Virus record (IMG/VR): IMGVR_UViG_3300017917_003225
Location: 1-26,852 of that record
Strand: one strand, 5' to 3'
Origin: a virus
Length of the DNA stretch: 26,852 nucleotides
Shown piece by piece: positions 7,857 through 15,500 of this stretch. How positions within the stretch are numbered: the stretch's first letter is position 1; the number at the start of each line of letters is the position of its first letter. The notes under the pieces are model-generated. The model was not told where the DNA came from and did no database searches. It worked only from the letters and a program-made list of their open reading frames with translations. The position numbers and the translations under genes were made by a program.

Positions 7857-8547
7857 TTTTCTCCCTTATATACTTTAGTTCTTCTTTTTGCCATTGAATA
7901 TATTTGCCATCATTCCAATTAATACTTGCAGTAAGATGTCTAAATCCTTCATTAAAATAAGAGACAACTCTATCTTCTAAAAATACAATAGATTCTTGTG
8001 AATAACAAAAAATATCATCTATTGTATTGTTTGAAAAATATTCATTAATTGCTTTTGTCCAAACTTTTACTCCAGTCATTTTATCTACAAATGCTTGGTC
8101 TGTATATTTAATATTTAAAAATTCTTTTTTTACTTTCTCAATAACAGCATTTAATAGTTTATGTTGTGGCACTGATGCAAATGTTAGTTGATTGTAATTA
8201 ATACCATCATCATCTTTTGATATTACAACACTATATTTTTTGGGTATCCACTCATTTATTGGTTTTTGACATATAGTATCTAAATCACAATATATTCCAC
8301 CATAAGTATACACAACTAGATATCTCCATATATCACTACGCATTACACCTATTGGACAATTATCAAAAATATCCAACCATTCTTGTCCAAATTGTTTTTC
8401 AATAAAAATTCTAATATCGTTATCATCCATATATATATATTTATATTCTGGATTTAAATCTTTCCATGTTTGAGCAGCATCTTTTGCATATTGTGGAAGT
8501 TGATCAAATGGGTCTTTATATGTTTGCCAAATAATTTTAGGAATCAT
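7849..8547 (-). CDS. GT32-type glycosyltransferase (DXD, OCH1-like)
   Basis: A 232-residue retaining-type sugar transferase of the GT32/Gly_transf_sug group. It starts with IPKIIWQTYKDP, the typical N-terminal strand, and has MRSDIWRYLVVYTYGGIYCD followed by LD, where the DLD (residues 88-90) is the metal- and nucleotide-sugar-binding DXD motif. It should transfer a hexose from an activated donor to a glycan, lipid or protein in the cytoplasm or at the inner membrane face. No signal or membrane segment is seen. The ATG overlaps the TGA of the small HTH gene as ATGA. With the RmlB-like gene at 2539-3552 it gives the phage two sugar-handling enzymes. DNA or virion glycosylation and host surface modification are both open. 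Confidence 0.85.
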   Translation of the reverse strand: MIPKIIWQTYKDPFDQLPQYAKDAAQTWKDLNPEYKYIYMDDNDIRIFIEKQFGQEWLDIFDNCPIGVMRSDIWRYLVVYTYGGIYCDLDTICQKPINEWIPKKYSVVISKDDDGINYNQLTFASVPQHKLLNAVIEKVKKEFLNIKYTDQAFVDKMTGVKVWTKAINEYFSNNTIDDIFCYSQESIVFLEDRVVSYFNEGFRHLTASINWNDGKYIQWQKEELKYIREKNA

Positions 8548-8699
8548 CGTTTTGATTTTCTTAATCCAAACTTAGCAAGATATACATAAATTGTTTCTAC
8601 ACTAACACCACACTCTTTAGCAATATCTTCTGGAGATTTTTTATCCATTATATAACGCTTTCTCATATAAACTTCACTTGTATATAGTTTACTAGCCAT
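8544..8699 (-). CDS. 51-residue helix-turn-helix (homeodomain-like) protein
   Basis: A short gene found by reading the gap between the RuvC-like and glycosyltransferase genes. It begins MASKLYTSEVYMRKRYIMDK and continues KSPEDIAKECGVSVETIYVY, then LAKFGLRKSKR. The part from SPEDIAKECGVSVETIYVYL is a clear helix-turn-helix like those in resolvase C-termini and sigma-like HTH_23 proteins, with a basic tail. The start is supported by AAGG six bases before the ATG, only three bases after the RuvC-like stop, and by the ATGA overlap with the next gene. It is probably a small DNA-binding regulator, or an accessory protein for packaging or recombination; the target is unknown. Confidence 0.8.
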   Translation of the reverse strand: MASKLYTSEVYMRKRYIMDKKSPEDIAKECGVSVETIYVYLAKFGLRKSKR

Positions 8700-8702
8700 A
8701 TA

Positions 8703-9257
8703 CTACCTTGTCAATTTTTCCCAATTATTAATTGCCCAATGACCAATACCACAGGCATCTGCAACATCATTATCAGTAATTGTTTTATCATAATTCATAT
8801 TAATATATTTAATAGTTCTTTCTTTTCTAATATTACGTTCATAAGATTTAAGCCAAGAGATAGATTTATCTGGATTGTTTGATTTAATTAATAATTTTTC
8901 TTCTTTGGTTAACTTCTTATTTCCTATATAACTTTGCCAAGTAATAGGAGAAACTGATGCTATTTCTTTTGTACCACATTCCCAAAATGCAGCAAGTATT
9001 CCACCTTGTATAAGTGCAAGATCTGCTGCAGTACGTGGACTATTCATAAATACTGTATGTTCAATAACAACAGAATCTATTTCATATAAATCAAATAATG
9101 CTCTAGTTTTTGCATAAGCATCACCAATTTTTTCATATGTGGTTTTACCAGTAAAATTTAATTTACCAAAATACTCAAGATTTTTATCATAAAAAACTGC
9201 AAAAGCAATACTATTTGTACTTGCATCAACGGAACAAACTTTCTTAATCTTGTTCAT
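8703..9257 (-). CDS. RuvC-like Holliday junction resolvase
   Basis: A 184-residue RNase H-fold nuclease. The acidic residues of RuvC-type enzymes can be placed at CSVDAST (Asp11), DSVVIEH (Glu66) and the C-terminal helix TDNDVADACG (Asp164, Asp167), in the usual order and spacing. It should cut branched recombination or replication DNA, here probably before packaging. A TTG at 9266 is open, but the ATG at 9257 gives the natural start MNKIKKVCSVDAST; a weak GTGGAAT precedes it. It overlaps the zinc-finger gene upstream by 14 bases. It sits with RecA-like, Cas4-like and PD-(D/E)XK genes in one recombination cluster. Confidence 0.85.
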   Translation of the reverse strand: MNKIKKVCSVDASTNSIAFAVFYDKNLEYFGKLNFTGKTTYEKIGDAYAKTRALFDLYEIDSVVIEHTVFMNSPRTAADLALIQGGILAAFWECGTKEIASVSPITWQSYIGNKKLTKEEKLLIKSNNPDKSISWLKSYERNIRKERTIKYINMNYDKTITDNDVADACGIGHWAINNWEKLTR

Positions 9258-9534
9258 ATTCCACAAATCCCTTAATTTGTTTTAACATTTTTGCAACCTG
9301 CTTTGCATTTACATTACAATTAGGACAAAATCCAGAATCATTATAAATAGATAATTTTTCACCACATCCACTAAGACATAGTCTAATTTTACCTTTGCGC
9401 TTTTGTCTGCGAGTAATTTGATATCTTTCTGCAATCTTTTCTTTTGTAGATATTTCTCTACATTCTTCACTGCAGTATATCTGATAAGTTACTTTTGGTT
9501 TAAAGTGCTTATCGCATCTCTCACAAAGTTTCAC
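9244..9534 (-). CDS. Small zinc-finger protein with GTG start
   Basis: 96 residues with two cysteine clusters. An N-terminal finger has CERCDKHF then CSEEC (Cys4, Cys7, Cys21, Cys25), followed by a basic stretch RRQKRKGK. A second set is CLSGCG and CPNCN. The pattern predicts two zinc sites and nucleic-acid binding. The GTG start is decided by GGAGG six bases upstream, within the end of the Cas4-like gene, which it overlaps by 14 bases. I do not recognise the family. The context is the recombination cluster, so a DNA-binding accessory role is plausible but unproven. Confidence 0.75.
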   Translation of the reverse strand: MKLCERCDKHFKPKVTYQIYCSEECREISTKEKIAERYQITRRQKRKGKIRLCLSGCGEKLSIYNDSGFCPNCNVNAKQVAKMLKQIKGFVEYEQD

Positions 9535-10366
9535 TCAATTCCTCCAAGGGTTTGATTTTAATTACCCCTGCTTCTGCCTCTGCACAAGCCTTTTGAATTG
9601 GACAACCTTTACATATTTTTGAGTTTGATCTATATGTTTTTACTGGAAGAGTTCTATCTACCCATGCTTTTCGAACTTCTCGCATCCAGTTAAATGCATA
9701 ATCAATCCAACCAATATAAGCATCATTAACTTCTACTGGTAATGTAAGTAATTCATGATTATTTTTATTTTCATAAATTAATACACCCTTATCTTTTTTA
9801 AGAATTTTCATATACATAAGTAGTTGCATTAAATGACCATTTTTAGGTTTTCTGCTTATTTTTCTAAATTCAAAACCATCATTTGGCATTGTTTTAATTT
9901 CACCAAGAATTGATTGACCATTATAATTGAGCATAACATCGCCATAACCAAAAATTGGTGGATCATCATATTTAACAGAAAATTCTAATGCTGGATGTTT
10001 TTGTTTTCCATATTTACGTTCTGTTTCAAGTTCCATTGTTTCATCAAGAATGCCTGCGTTTATCATGGCATCTTGAATGCGATCATGACTTAATGTTCCA
10101 CTTGTTCTATTGGCAACACCATAAGCATCAGCATCATCATGAAAGACTGCCCCATCAAATGCTAAATACCAAAATCTTGCACATTCTCCAGCACCCCAAG
10201 TTAATGTAGATGGAGAAAAATATTGCTTTTTGGTAAACTTAGGTTTAATTTTTGCAGTATATCCATTTTCAATTGCTTTAATAAGACCATCTGTATAAGT
10301 AACATCGCCATTATGTTTTTCTTCTGATGCCTTAACCATTACCTGCTTTAATAAGTTACGTGTCAT
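9521..10366 (-). CDS. Cas4/RecB-like PD-(D/E)XK exonuclease with Fe-S cysteines
   Basis: 281 residues. The nuclease core shows a conserved His after GTLSH (His94), the Asp of GYGDVML (143), the ExK of GEIKT (Glu156, Lys158) and the Gln of HLMQLLMYM (181), as in the RecB/AddB/Cas4 group. The cysteine at GECARFW (62) together with CKGCPIQKAC (252, 255, 261) forms the four-cysteine set that holds an iron-sulphur cluster in these enzymes. There are no cas genes nearby, so this is a phage recombination nuclease, probably 5' end-processing, not a CRISPR adaptation protein. AGAGAGAAG precedes the ATG, and an extended -10-like site lies 20 bases upstream. Confidence 0.85.
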   Translation of the reverse strand: MTRNLLKQVMVKASEEKHNGDVTYTDGLIKAIENGYTAKIKPKFTKKQYFSPSTLTWGAGECARFWYLAFDGAVFHDDADAYGVANRTSGTLSHDRIQDAMINAGILDETMELETERKYGKQKHPALEFSVKYDDPPIFGYGDVMLNYNGQSILGEIKTMPNDGFEFRKISRKPKNGHLMQLLMYMKILKKDKGVLIYENKNNHELLTLPVEVNDAYIGWIDYAFNWMREVRKAWVDRTLPVKTYRSNSKICKGCPIQKACAEAEAGVIKIKPLEELSETL

Positions 10367-10385
10367 ATCTTCTCTCTTTTATATA

Positions 10386-10394
10386 AGTATATCA
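10386..10394 (-). promoter_or_regulatory. Candidate extended -10 promoter element
   Basis: In the 32-base gap before the Cas4-like gene the minus strand reads TGATATACT, matching the extended -10 form TGnTATAAT except for one base. TTGAAA lies 22 bases upstream, too far for a usual -35. A start near 10379 would give a short leader carrying the AGAGAGAAG ribosome site. This is a weak call in AT-rich DNA. Confidence 0.25.
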
Positions 10395-10398
10395 GGAA

Positions 10399-10713
10399 TC
10401 AGCGTGTTATGTATTTCAATGCCGAAACTAAATCATTTACTGCTTCTGCTGCTGTGTAATATATATTTTTCTTTGCTCTATTTGCTTTATCAACATTTGC
10501 CATCCATGTAGCCTTTAATGAAAGTTTAGCAGCAATTGCCTGTAATCTAACAATTTCAAGAGTAGCAACTTGAATTGGTACATCTGGTTTTAAAATTAAC
10601 TTAGCAATCATTGTTAATGCTACAGTTAATTCTTCATCTTCCATAAATTCTGCAATTTCAGATAATCCATTAACCATTTCTAGTGTTGTTTTTTGTGGAC
10701 TAGCGTCACTCAT
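10399..10713 (-). CDS. Small helical protein of unknown function
   Basis: 104 residues, almost wholly alpha-helical by composition, with no cysteine, signal or membrane segment. It has an acidic first part (EIAEFMEDEELTVALTMIAK) and a basic middle (KANRAKKNIYYTAAEAVNDL). I do not recognise a family. It is a real gene by context: GAGGGG lies seven bases before the ATG, the start overlaps the TGA of the PD-(D/E)XK gene, and it lies inside the recombination operon. It could be a partner of one of the neighbouring nucleases. Confidence 0.7.
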   Translation of the reverse strand: MSDASPQKTTLEMVNGLSEIAEFMEDEELTVALTMIAKLILKPDVPIQVATLEIVRLQAIAAKLSLKATWMANVDKANRAKKNIYYTAAEAVNDLVSALKYITR

Positions 10714-10999
10714 TTTTATACCCCTCTGTTAATTGTTCTAACATATCCATTTCAATTATAGCAAGTCTTGTTTTTGTATTTGCTTCACCAATTATAACCA
10801 CTATTGCTGGATCTGCATTTTTTTTAAGAGCATCAGTTACTGCTTTTGCCCACACATCTTTATTTAAAGTAAAAGACTTTCCTACTTCTTTAAAGTCAAT
10901 TACAAAATTTTTCCAGGAGGCATCTCCCTTTGTATTATTTCTACCAGAATTCTTATGCTGTTTAGCACCAATTCTTTTAGACTCGCTTTTTTCAGTCAT
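10706..10999 (-). CDS. Small PD-(D/E)XK nuclease, Hjc/VRR-like resolvase candidate
   Basis: 97 residues. The N-terminal half reads KRIGAKQHKNSGRNNTKGDA, then SWKNFVIDFKEVGKSFTL. This fits the small phage resolvase-like pattern in which a GD (Asp26) on one strand is followed by (D/E)xK (Asp35, Lys37) on the next, preceded by a basic, Gly/Ser-rich approach that contacts DNA. DFK replaces the more common ExK, which is allowed in the superfamily. The likely role is cutting branched DNA or nicking. It sits between a zinc-finger gene and an unknown small gene, downstream of RecA. By length and motif it could also be a structure-specific nuclease of Hjc type. No test of activity can be made from sequence. 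Confidence 0.6.
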   Translation of the reverse strand: MTEKSESKRIGAKQHKNSGRNNTKGDASWKNFVIDFKEVGKSFTLNKDVWAKAVTDALKKNADPAIVVIIGEANTKTRLAIIEMDMLEQLTEGYKNE

Positions 11000-11174
11000 T
11001 AATAAAATCTTTCTTTTTCTTTTTATGTGGAATTAACCCAACTTTAGAAATATGTTTTTTAGAACACATCCATGTTGCCTCTCCACTTGCTATCCATAAT
11101 CTTAAAGATTTTACTTCTTCTTGACATTCCTTACAAGGAAACTTTCCTGGATAAACTGAAAAATCTTTAGACAT
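10992..11174 (-). CDS. 60-residue zinc-finger protein
   Basis: A short protein with a CKEC pair (Cys14, Cys17), a middle segment SLRLWIASGEATWMC and then KKH. It ends in a basic patch HKKKKKDF. Together this suggests a single, possibly Cys3His zinc site and nucleic-acid binding. It overlaps the RecA-like gene stop by 8 bases and the next start by 8 bases, the same spacing as its neighbours, which supports a real gene. Family not recognised. Confidence 0.7.
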   Translation of the reverse strand: MSKDFSVYPGKFPCKECQEEVKSLRLWIASGEATWMCSKKHISKVGLIPHKKKKKDFIND

Positions 11175-12180
11175 TCTTAAGTTTATTCTTTAGATCTTCT
11201 TGTAAAGTTAAATCTTCTTTAAGTCTATTAATAAAACCATCACGACCCTGTACTTTAGTACCGTCATCAAGTTGATACCATGCTCCAGTTCTATTAACTA
11301 AACCCAACGACTCAGCAGTATCAGCAAGATCGCCGATAGAGTCAAGACCAACATTGTCACCTCTAAAATAAAAATCATATTCACCAGACTGAAAACCAGG
11401 AGAAGTCTTAGAAAACTGGAGTTCCCATCTAATTTTTCTACCAATTTTTTCTTCAATAAGTTTGTCACCAACATGTATTTTTCCTTTAATTGCTTGATTA
11501 TCTGATTCAGAAGAAAATAATTTAATAACGCAAGATGAATAAAATTTTGTTGCCTGTCCACCTGATGGTTGTTGACTTGTATACATAGCACTAATATTAT
11601 TTCTAGATTGTGAAATAAGAACTAATAGAGTAGGCTTAACTTTGTTATTTGCATAATTAAGCATTTTCCATGCATTACTAAAGTCACGAGACTCTGCACC
11701 AATTTGTTTAGTATTTTCAAGTGCCTTCATTTCATCTGTATCTTTTTCAAAATAAATAGCGGGAAGCATAGAAGTAATTGAGTCAACAACAATAAGATCT
11801 ACTCCAGCATTCATTAGTCCAACACCAACATCTACCATATCACTAATTGTTCTTGCTTGAGAATAAATAAGTTTACTTGGATCTACCCCAAGTTGCTTAG
11901 CCCAATCTTCTGAATATGACATTTCTGAGTCAATCCAAGCACAAGTTTTTCCTTCTTTTTGTGCCAATGCAATCATTTGCAAACACATAGATGATTTAGC
12001 ACTTGACTTGCTACCCCAGATAAGAACCTGTCTACCATACGGCAAACCACCCCCTAGAGCACGATTTAAGCCATAACTAGGTGTAGGCTGATATTCAAAG
12101 GTTATGCCTTCTCCTGTTCCTAAACGTTTACGTAGTTTAGGATCTAACTGTGCTAAAACTTCTTCTGTGGTTAATGTCAT
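11167..12180 (-). CDS. RecA-like recombinase (UvsX/RecA type)
   Basis: 337 residues. It has the RecA core: Walker A GSKSSAKSS (residues 56-64, Lys62), the catalytic Glu in WIDSEMSY (Glu86), Walker B DLIVVDSI (Asp133), the L2 region with QPSGGQATKFYSS, and QSRNN as sensor. It forms filaments on single-stranded DNA and drives strand exchange, supporting recombination-dependent replication and repair. One oddity is that the P-loop has Ala where GxxxxGK normally has Gly. It starts by TAATG overlap with the MazG-like gene. The C-terminal about 50 residues are basic and acidic helices without a known domain. Confidence 0.93.
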   Translation of the reverse strand: MTLTTEEVLAQLDPKLRKRLGTGEGITFEYQPTPSYGLNRALGGGLPYGRQVLIWGSKSSAKSSMCLQMIALAQKEGKTCAWIDSEMSYSEDWAKQLGVDPSKLIYSQARTISDMVDVGVGLMNAGVDLIVVDSITSMLPAIYFEKDTDEMKALENTKQIGAESRDFSNAWKMLNYANNKVKPTLLVLISQSRNNISAMYTSQQPSGGQATKFYSSCVIKLFSSESDNQAIKGKIHVGDKLIEEKIGRKIRWELQFSKTSPGFQSGEYDFYFRGDNVGLDSIGDLADTAESLGLVNRTGAWYQLDDGTKVQGRDGFINRLKEDLTLQEDLKNKLKNV

Positions 12181-12503
12181 TAAAATCTTACTCCATGTTT
12201 CTCTGGTCTAGTTTTGTTGTATTCTGTTTTTTCTTCAAACATTTCATCAAGTGAATGATCAACATATCCGTGAGCATACATTCCTTGATATAAGTCTAAT
12301 GTTCTAATTAATATATCTGCAATTTCTTTTGTAACCTCTTCACTACCTTTTGATTTTCTAACTGCTTCCATTACTTCTGTTACTTCAGAAACAATCATCA
12401 TACACTGTTTAGCAATAAAAATATCATTAACCTCGCTTGGTTCAGGCCAAAATCTTTTTGCTTGTGCGGTGTCATGAATTTTCATTGATAGTTGATCAAA
12501 CAT
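12180..12503 (-). CDS. MazG-like nucleotide pyrophosphohydrolase
   Basis: 107 residues, all helical, with the metal-binding pattern of all-alpha NTP pyrophosphohydrolases. SEVTEVMEAVRK gives the ExxE(x)E helix, and EEVTKEIADILIRTLDL gives the second ExxD helix. It likely hydrolyses (d)NTPs to monophosphates, cleaning the nucleotide pool or lowering alarmone levels, as proposed for other phage MazG proteins. GGAGG lies nine bases before the ATG, within the polymerase 3' end, with an 8-base overlap. It is placed directly after the polymerase gene, which fits dNTP pool control. Confidence 0.8.
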   Translation of the reverse strand: MFDQLSMKIHDTAQAKRFWPEPSEVNDIFIAKQCMMIVSEVTEVMEAVRKSKGSEEVTKEIADILIRTLDLYQGMYAHGYVDHSLDEMFEEKTEYNKTRPEKHGVRF

Positions 12504-15500
12504 TTACTACATCCTCCATAATTACTGTTCCGTCTTTTGTTTTGCCAAAACTAAATGAATAAACATTACCTTCTTGAATATTCATATATGCTTTTGGAAA
12601 TGCTGTGGGAAATACTGTTATAGCATGTAATCCTCTTGATGCATCTGCTACTGTCAAAGATGCCATTTTTTTGCCTGCTTTTGTAACCCTTGGCTTAAAA
12701 GAGACTACAAAATGTTCTCCATCTTTATATGGAAGCATTCTATAATTTAAAAATTTAATTAAAGAGTTTTTTGATTCTTTAACTTCATCAGCAGGTACCG
12801 CAGAAACAATCCTATTATCGTTAACCAAAACGATATAAGTCCTGCCTGCTTCAATCGTGGTCTGTTCTTCATCAAAAATACCTACACTTCCTGTTTTATC
12901 TAGTAATTCTACTCTTGACCAACCCTTACTTCTCTTAATAGATTTTATCATACCCATTAAAACAAAAGCACCCTTTTCTTCATATTCTTCAACATCATTA
13001 ATATATGCATAATAGTGTTGTGGAATTGAAGTATTAAATTCGGGTAGGTTTAAATATTCATATAAGTTTTCTTTTACCTTTTCAGGGTTCGCTGGATTAT
13101 CATTAAATGTTAATGCTCCAACAGCATTCATAGCCTGCAATGCTCGACTATTTACTCCATTACCTTTTGTAAATGTGAATTCTTCAACTTCTTTAAACGA
13201 ACGGAATGGTCGTGCTGAAATATATCTTTCTGCAATTTTGTCAGATATGAACTTGATAGCACTGAGACCAAACCGAATACCTTTACCCTCAATTTTAAAA
13301 TCCATATCCGAATCGTTAATGTGAGGTAGTTTAACGCTAATCCCCATTCTTTTTGCTTCAATAAGATATTCAGTTCTTGCATCTTTATCCTTTTCATTTT
13401 TTAATAATGCAAACATAAATTCTAGAGGGTAGTGATATTTTAACCACGCCGTCCAATACGAGAGAGTAGAGTAAGCAACCGCATGGCTTTTATTGAACGA
13501 GTATCCTGCGTGTGCTTCAAAGTCGTGCCAAAGGTCCAAAGCCTGATTAGGAGAGATGAACTTACTCGCCCCAGCCACAAACCGATCTTGAAAAACATTG
13601 AATTCTTTTGCATCTTTCTTCTTTCCAATAATCTTACGAACTTTATCTGCTTCTGCCATAGTCATACCACCAAGATACACACAGGCCTGCATAACTTGTT
13701 CCTGATAAAGAATGCATCCATATGTATCTGATGTAAACTCTTTCATAGTAGTGTGAATATAGTCAATATTCTGTCTACCATGTTTTCTAGCAATATAGTC
13801 TTTACCAATGGTATTCATAGCACCTGGACGAACTAAAGCATTAGATGCAGCAAGTTCAGATAAATTTTTTACACCCATCTTAATTAAAAGATTTGTATAT
13901 GGTGCTGCTTCACACTGAAAGACTCCTTTTGTATATCCATCAGAAAGCATTTGATAAACATTTTTATCATCCATATCAATTTCTAAAAGATTGATTTTTT
14001 TCTTATCTCGTTCTTCAATCATATCCAAAGTATCTTTAAGAACACTTAAAGTTTTTAAACCAAGTGCATCAATTTTAATTAGGCCAATCTTTTCGGCCTC
14101 TTCCATATCTACCGCAACAACAGGAATGCGCTCATCGCTACCAGTAACAGAGCGTGTTTCCATTGGGGCAAAACGGAAAATTGGATCTTTACTAGTAACA
14201 ACGCCTGCAGCATGAATACCAGTACCTCTAATACGTCCACGGAGTTGATCGCCATATATTTCTACCTCTGGATACTTATCTCTAAACCACTGTGTTGACT
14301 TGGAAGAACAGTATTCATCCCAAGTATCAACTAATTTTAACACTTTGTTAACATCTGTTAATGGAATATTTAATGCACGAGCAACGTCTCGCACAACACC
14401 CTTGTCTTTAAATTGTAAGAATGTAGCAATAGATGCAACATGTCTATATTGTCTTACTAAATAATCTTTAACTTCGTCTCGTCTTGAATCTTGAATATCT
14501 GAATCAATATCGGGAAAGTCATTACGTTCTGGATTAATGAATCGGAAAAATAAAAGTCCATGCTCAATTGGATCAATATCTGTAATTCCAAGAACATAAC
14601 ATAAAAGAGATCCAGCAGAAGATCCACGACCAGGACCAACCATAATTCCTTCTTTTTTAGCCCAATTTAACATATTTCTAACTACAAGAAAGTATGGACC
14701 AAACTTTTTTTCATTAATAATTTCTAGTTCTTCATCAAGTCTTTTTTCATAAATATCATTACCCAACCAAGACGAAGTAAGTTTTTTATCTTCAAGACCT
14801 TGCCAAGCCAATTCTTTTAATTCTTTGTCTGGATCTTTATATTGAACTGGAAGTAAGTTAAGTCCTTCTTTAATATCATAATCATCTACCTTATTTGCAA
14901 TTTCAAGTGTAGAGGTAAACATGTCTTCACGTTCAATCCCCTGTTTGGACATTGCTGTTTTCATTTCTTCATATGATAACAAATGAATATCAAATTTATT
15001 AAAACTCATCATTCTATCAGCGCCATATAAATAATCAAGACGCTCCATAAAGTCTTCTTTCTTTTTTGACTTTTCATATGTAACATCTTTTTGTAATTTG
15101 GCATGTGTATTTAAAATAAGCATTAATTCTTGAATTTCTTTTTGACTTGAATCAGAATGATGACAGTCTGGAGTGACTACTATTTTAATATTCATGGCAT
15201 CAGCCAATTCAATAATACCTTTATTAACTTCTGCAGAGTTATGTGGCATTACTTCAATATAGTAGTCATCCCCAAATTCTGTTTTAAACCATTGCATATA
15301 TTTTTTTGCTGTTGCTAATTCTCCTAGTTCAACAGCCTTTGCAACCCATCCACTCAAACAGGCAGATGTTACAATGATTCCTTCTTTATATTTTTTTAGT
15401 GTTGCAAAATCAAATCTTGGTTTGCTAAAAAATCCATCAGTCCAAGCAATTTCATTGATCTTGTTAAGATTTTCCAAACCTTGTTGATTCTTGGCAAGAA

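Noticed and set aside
9521-10366. A CRISPR-Cas locus suggested by the Cas4-like gene
   Set aside because: No repeat-spacer array and no other cas genes are present in the window.
11298-11591. Minus-strand reading frame of 97 codons inside the RecA-like gene
   Set aside because: It is a shifted frame of a clear RecA gene with low-complexity hydrophobic content; the same reasoning applies to frames at 13152-13628, 14457-14639, 16017-16262, 23728-23931 and 24331-24522.
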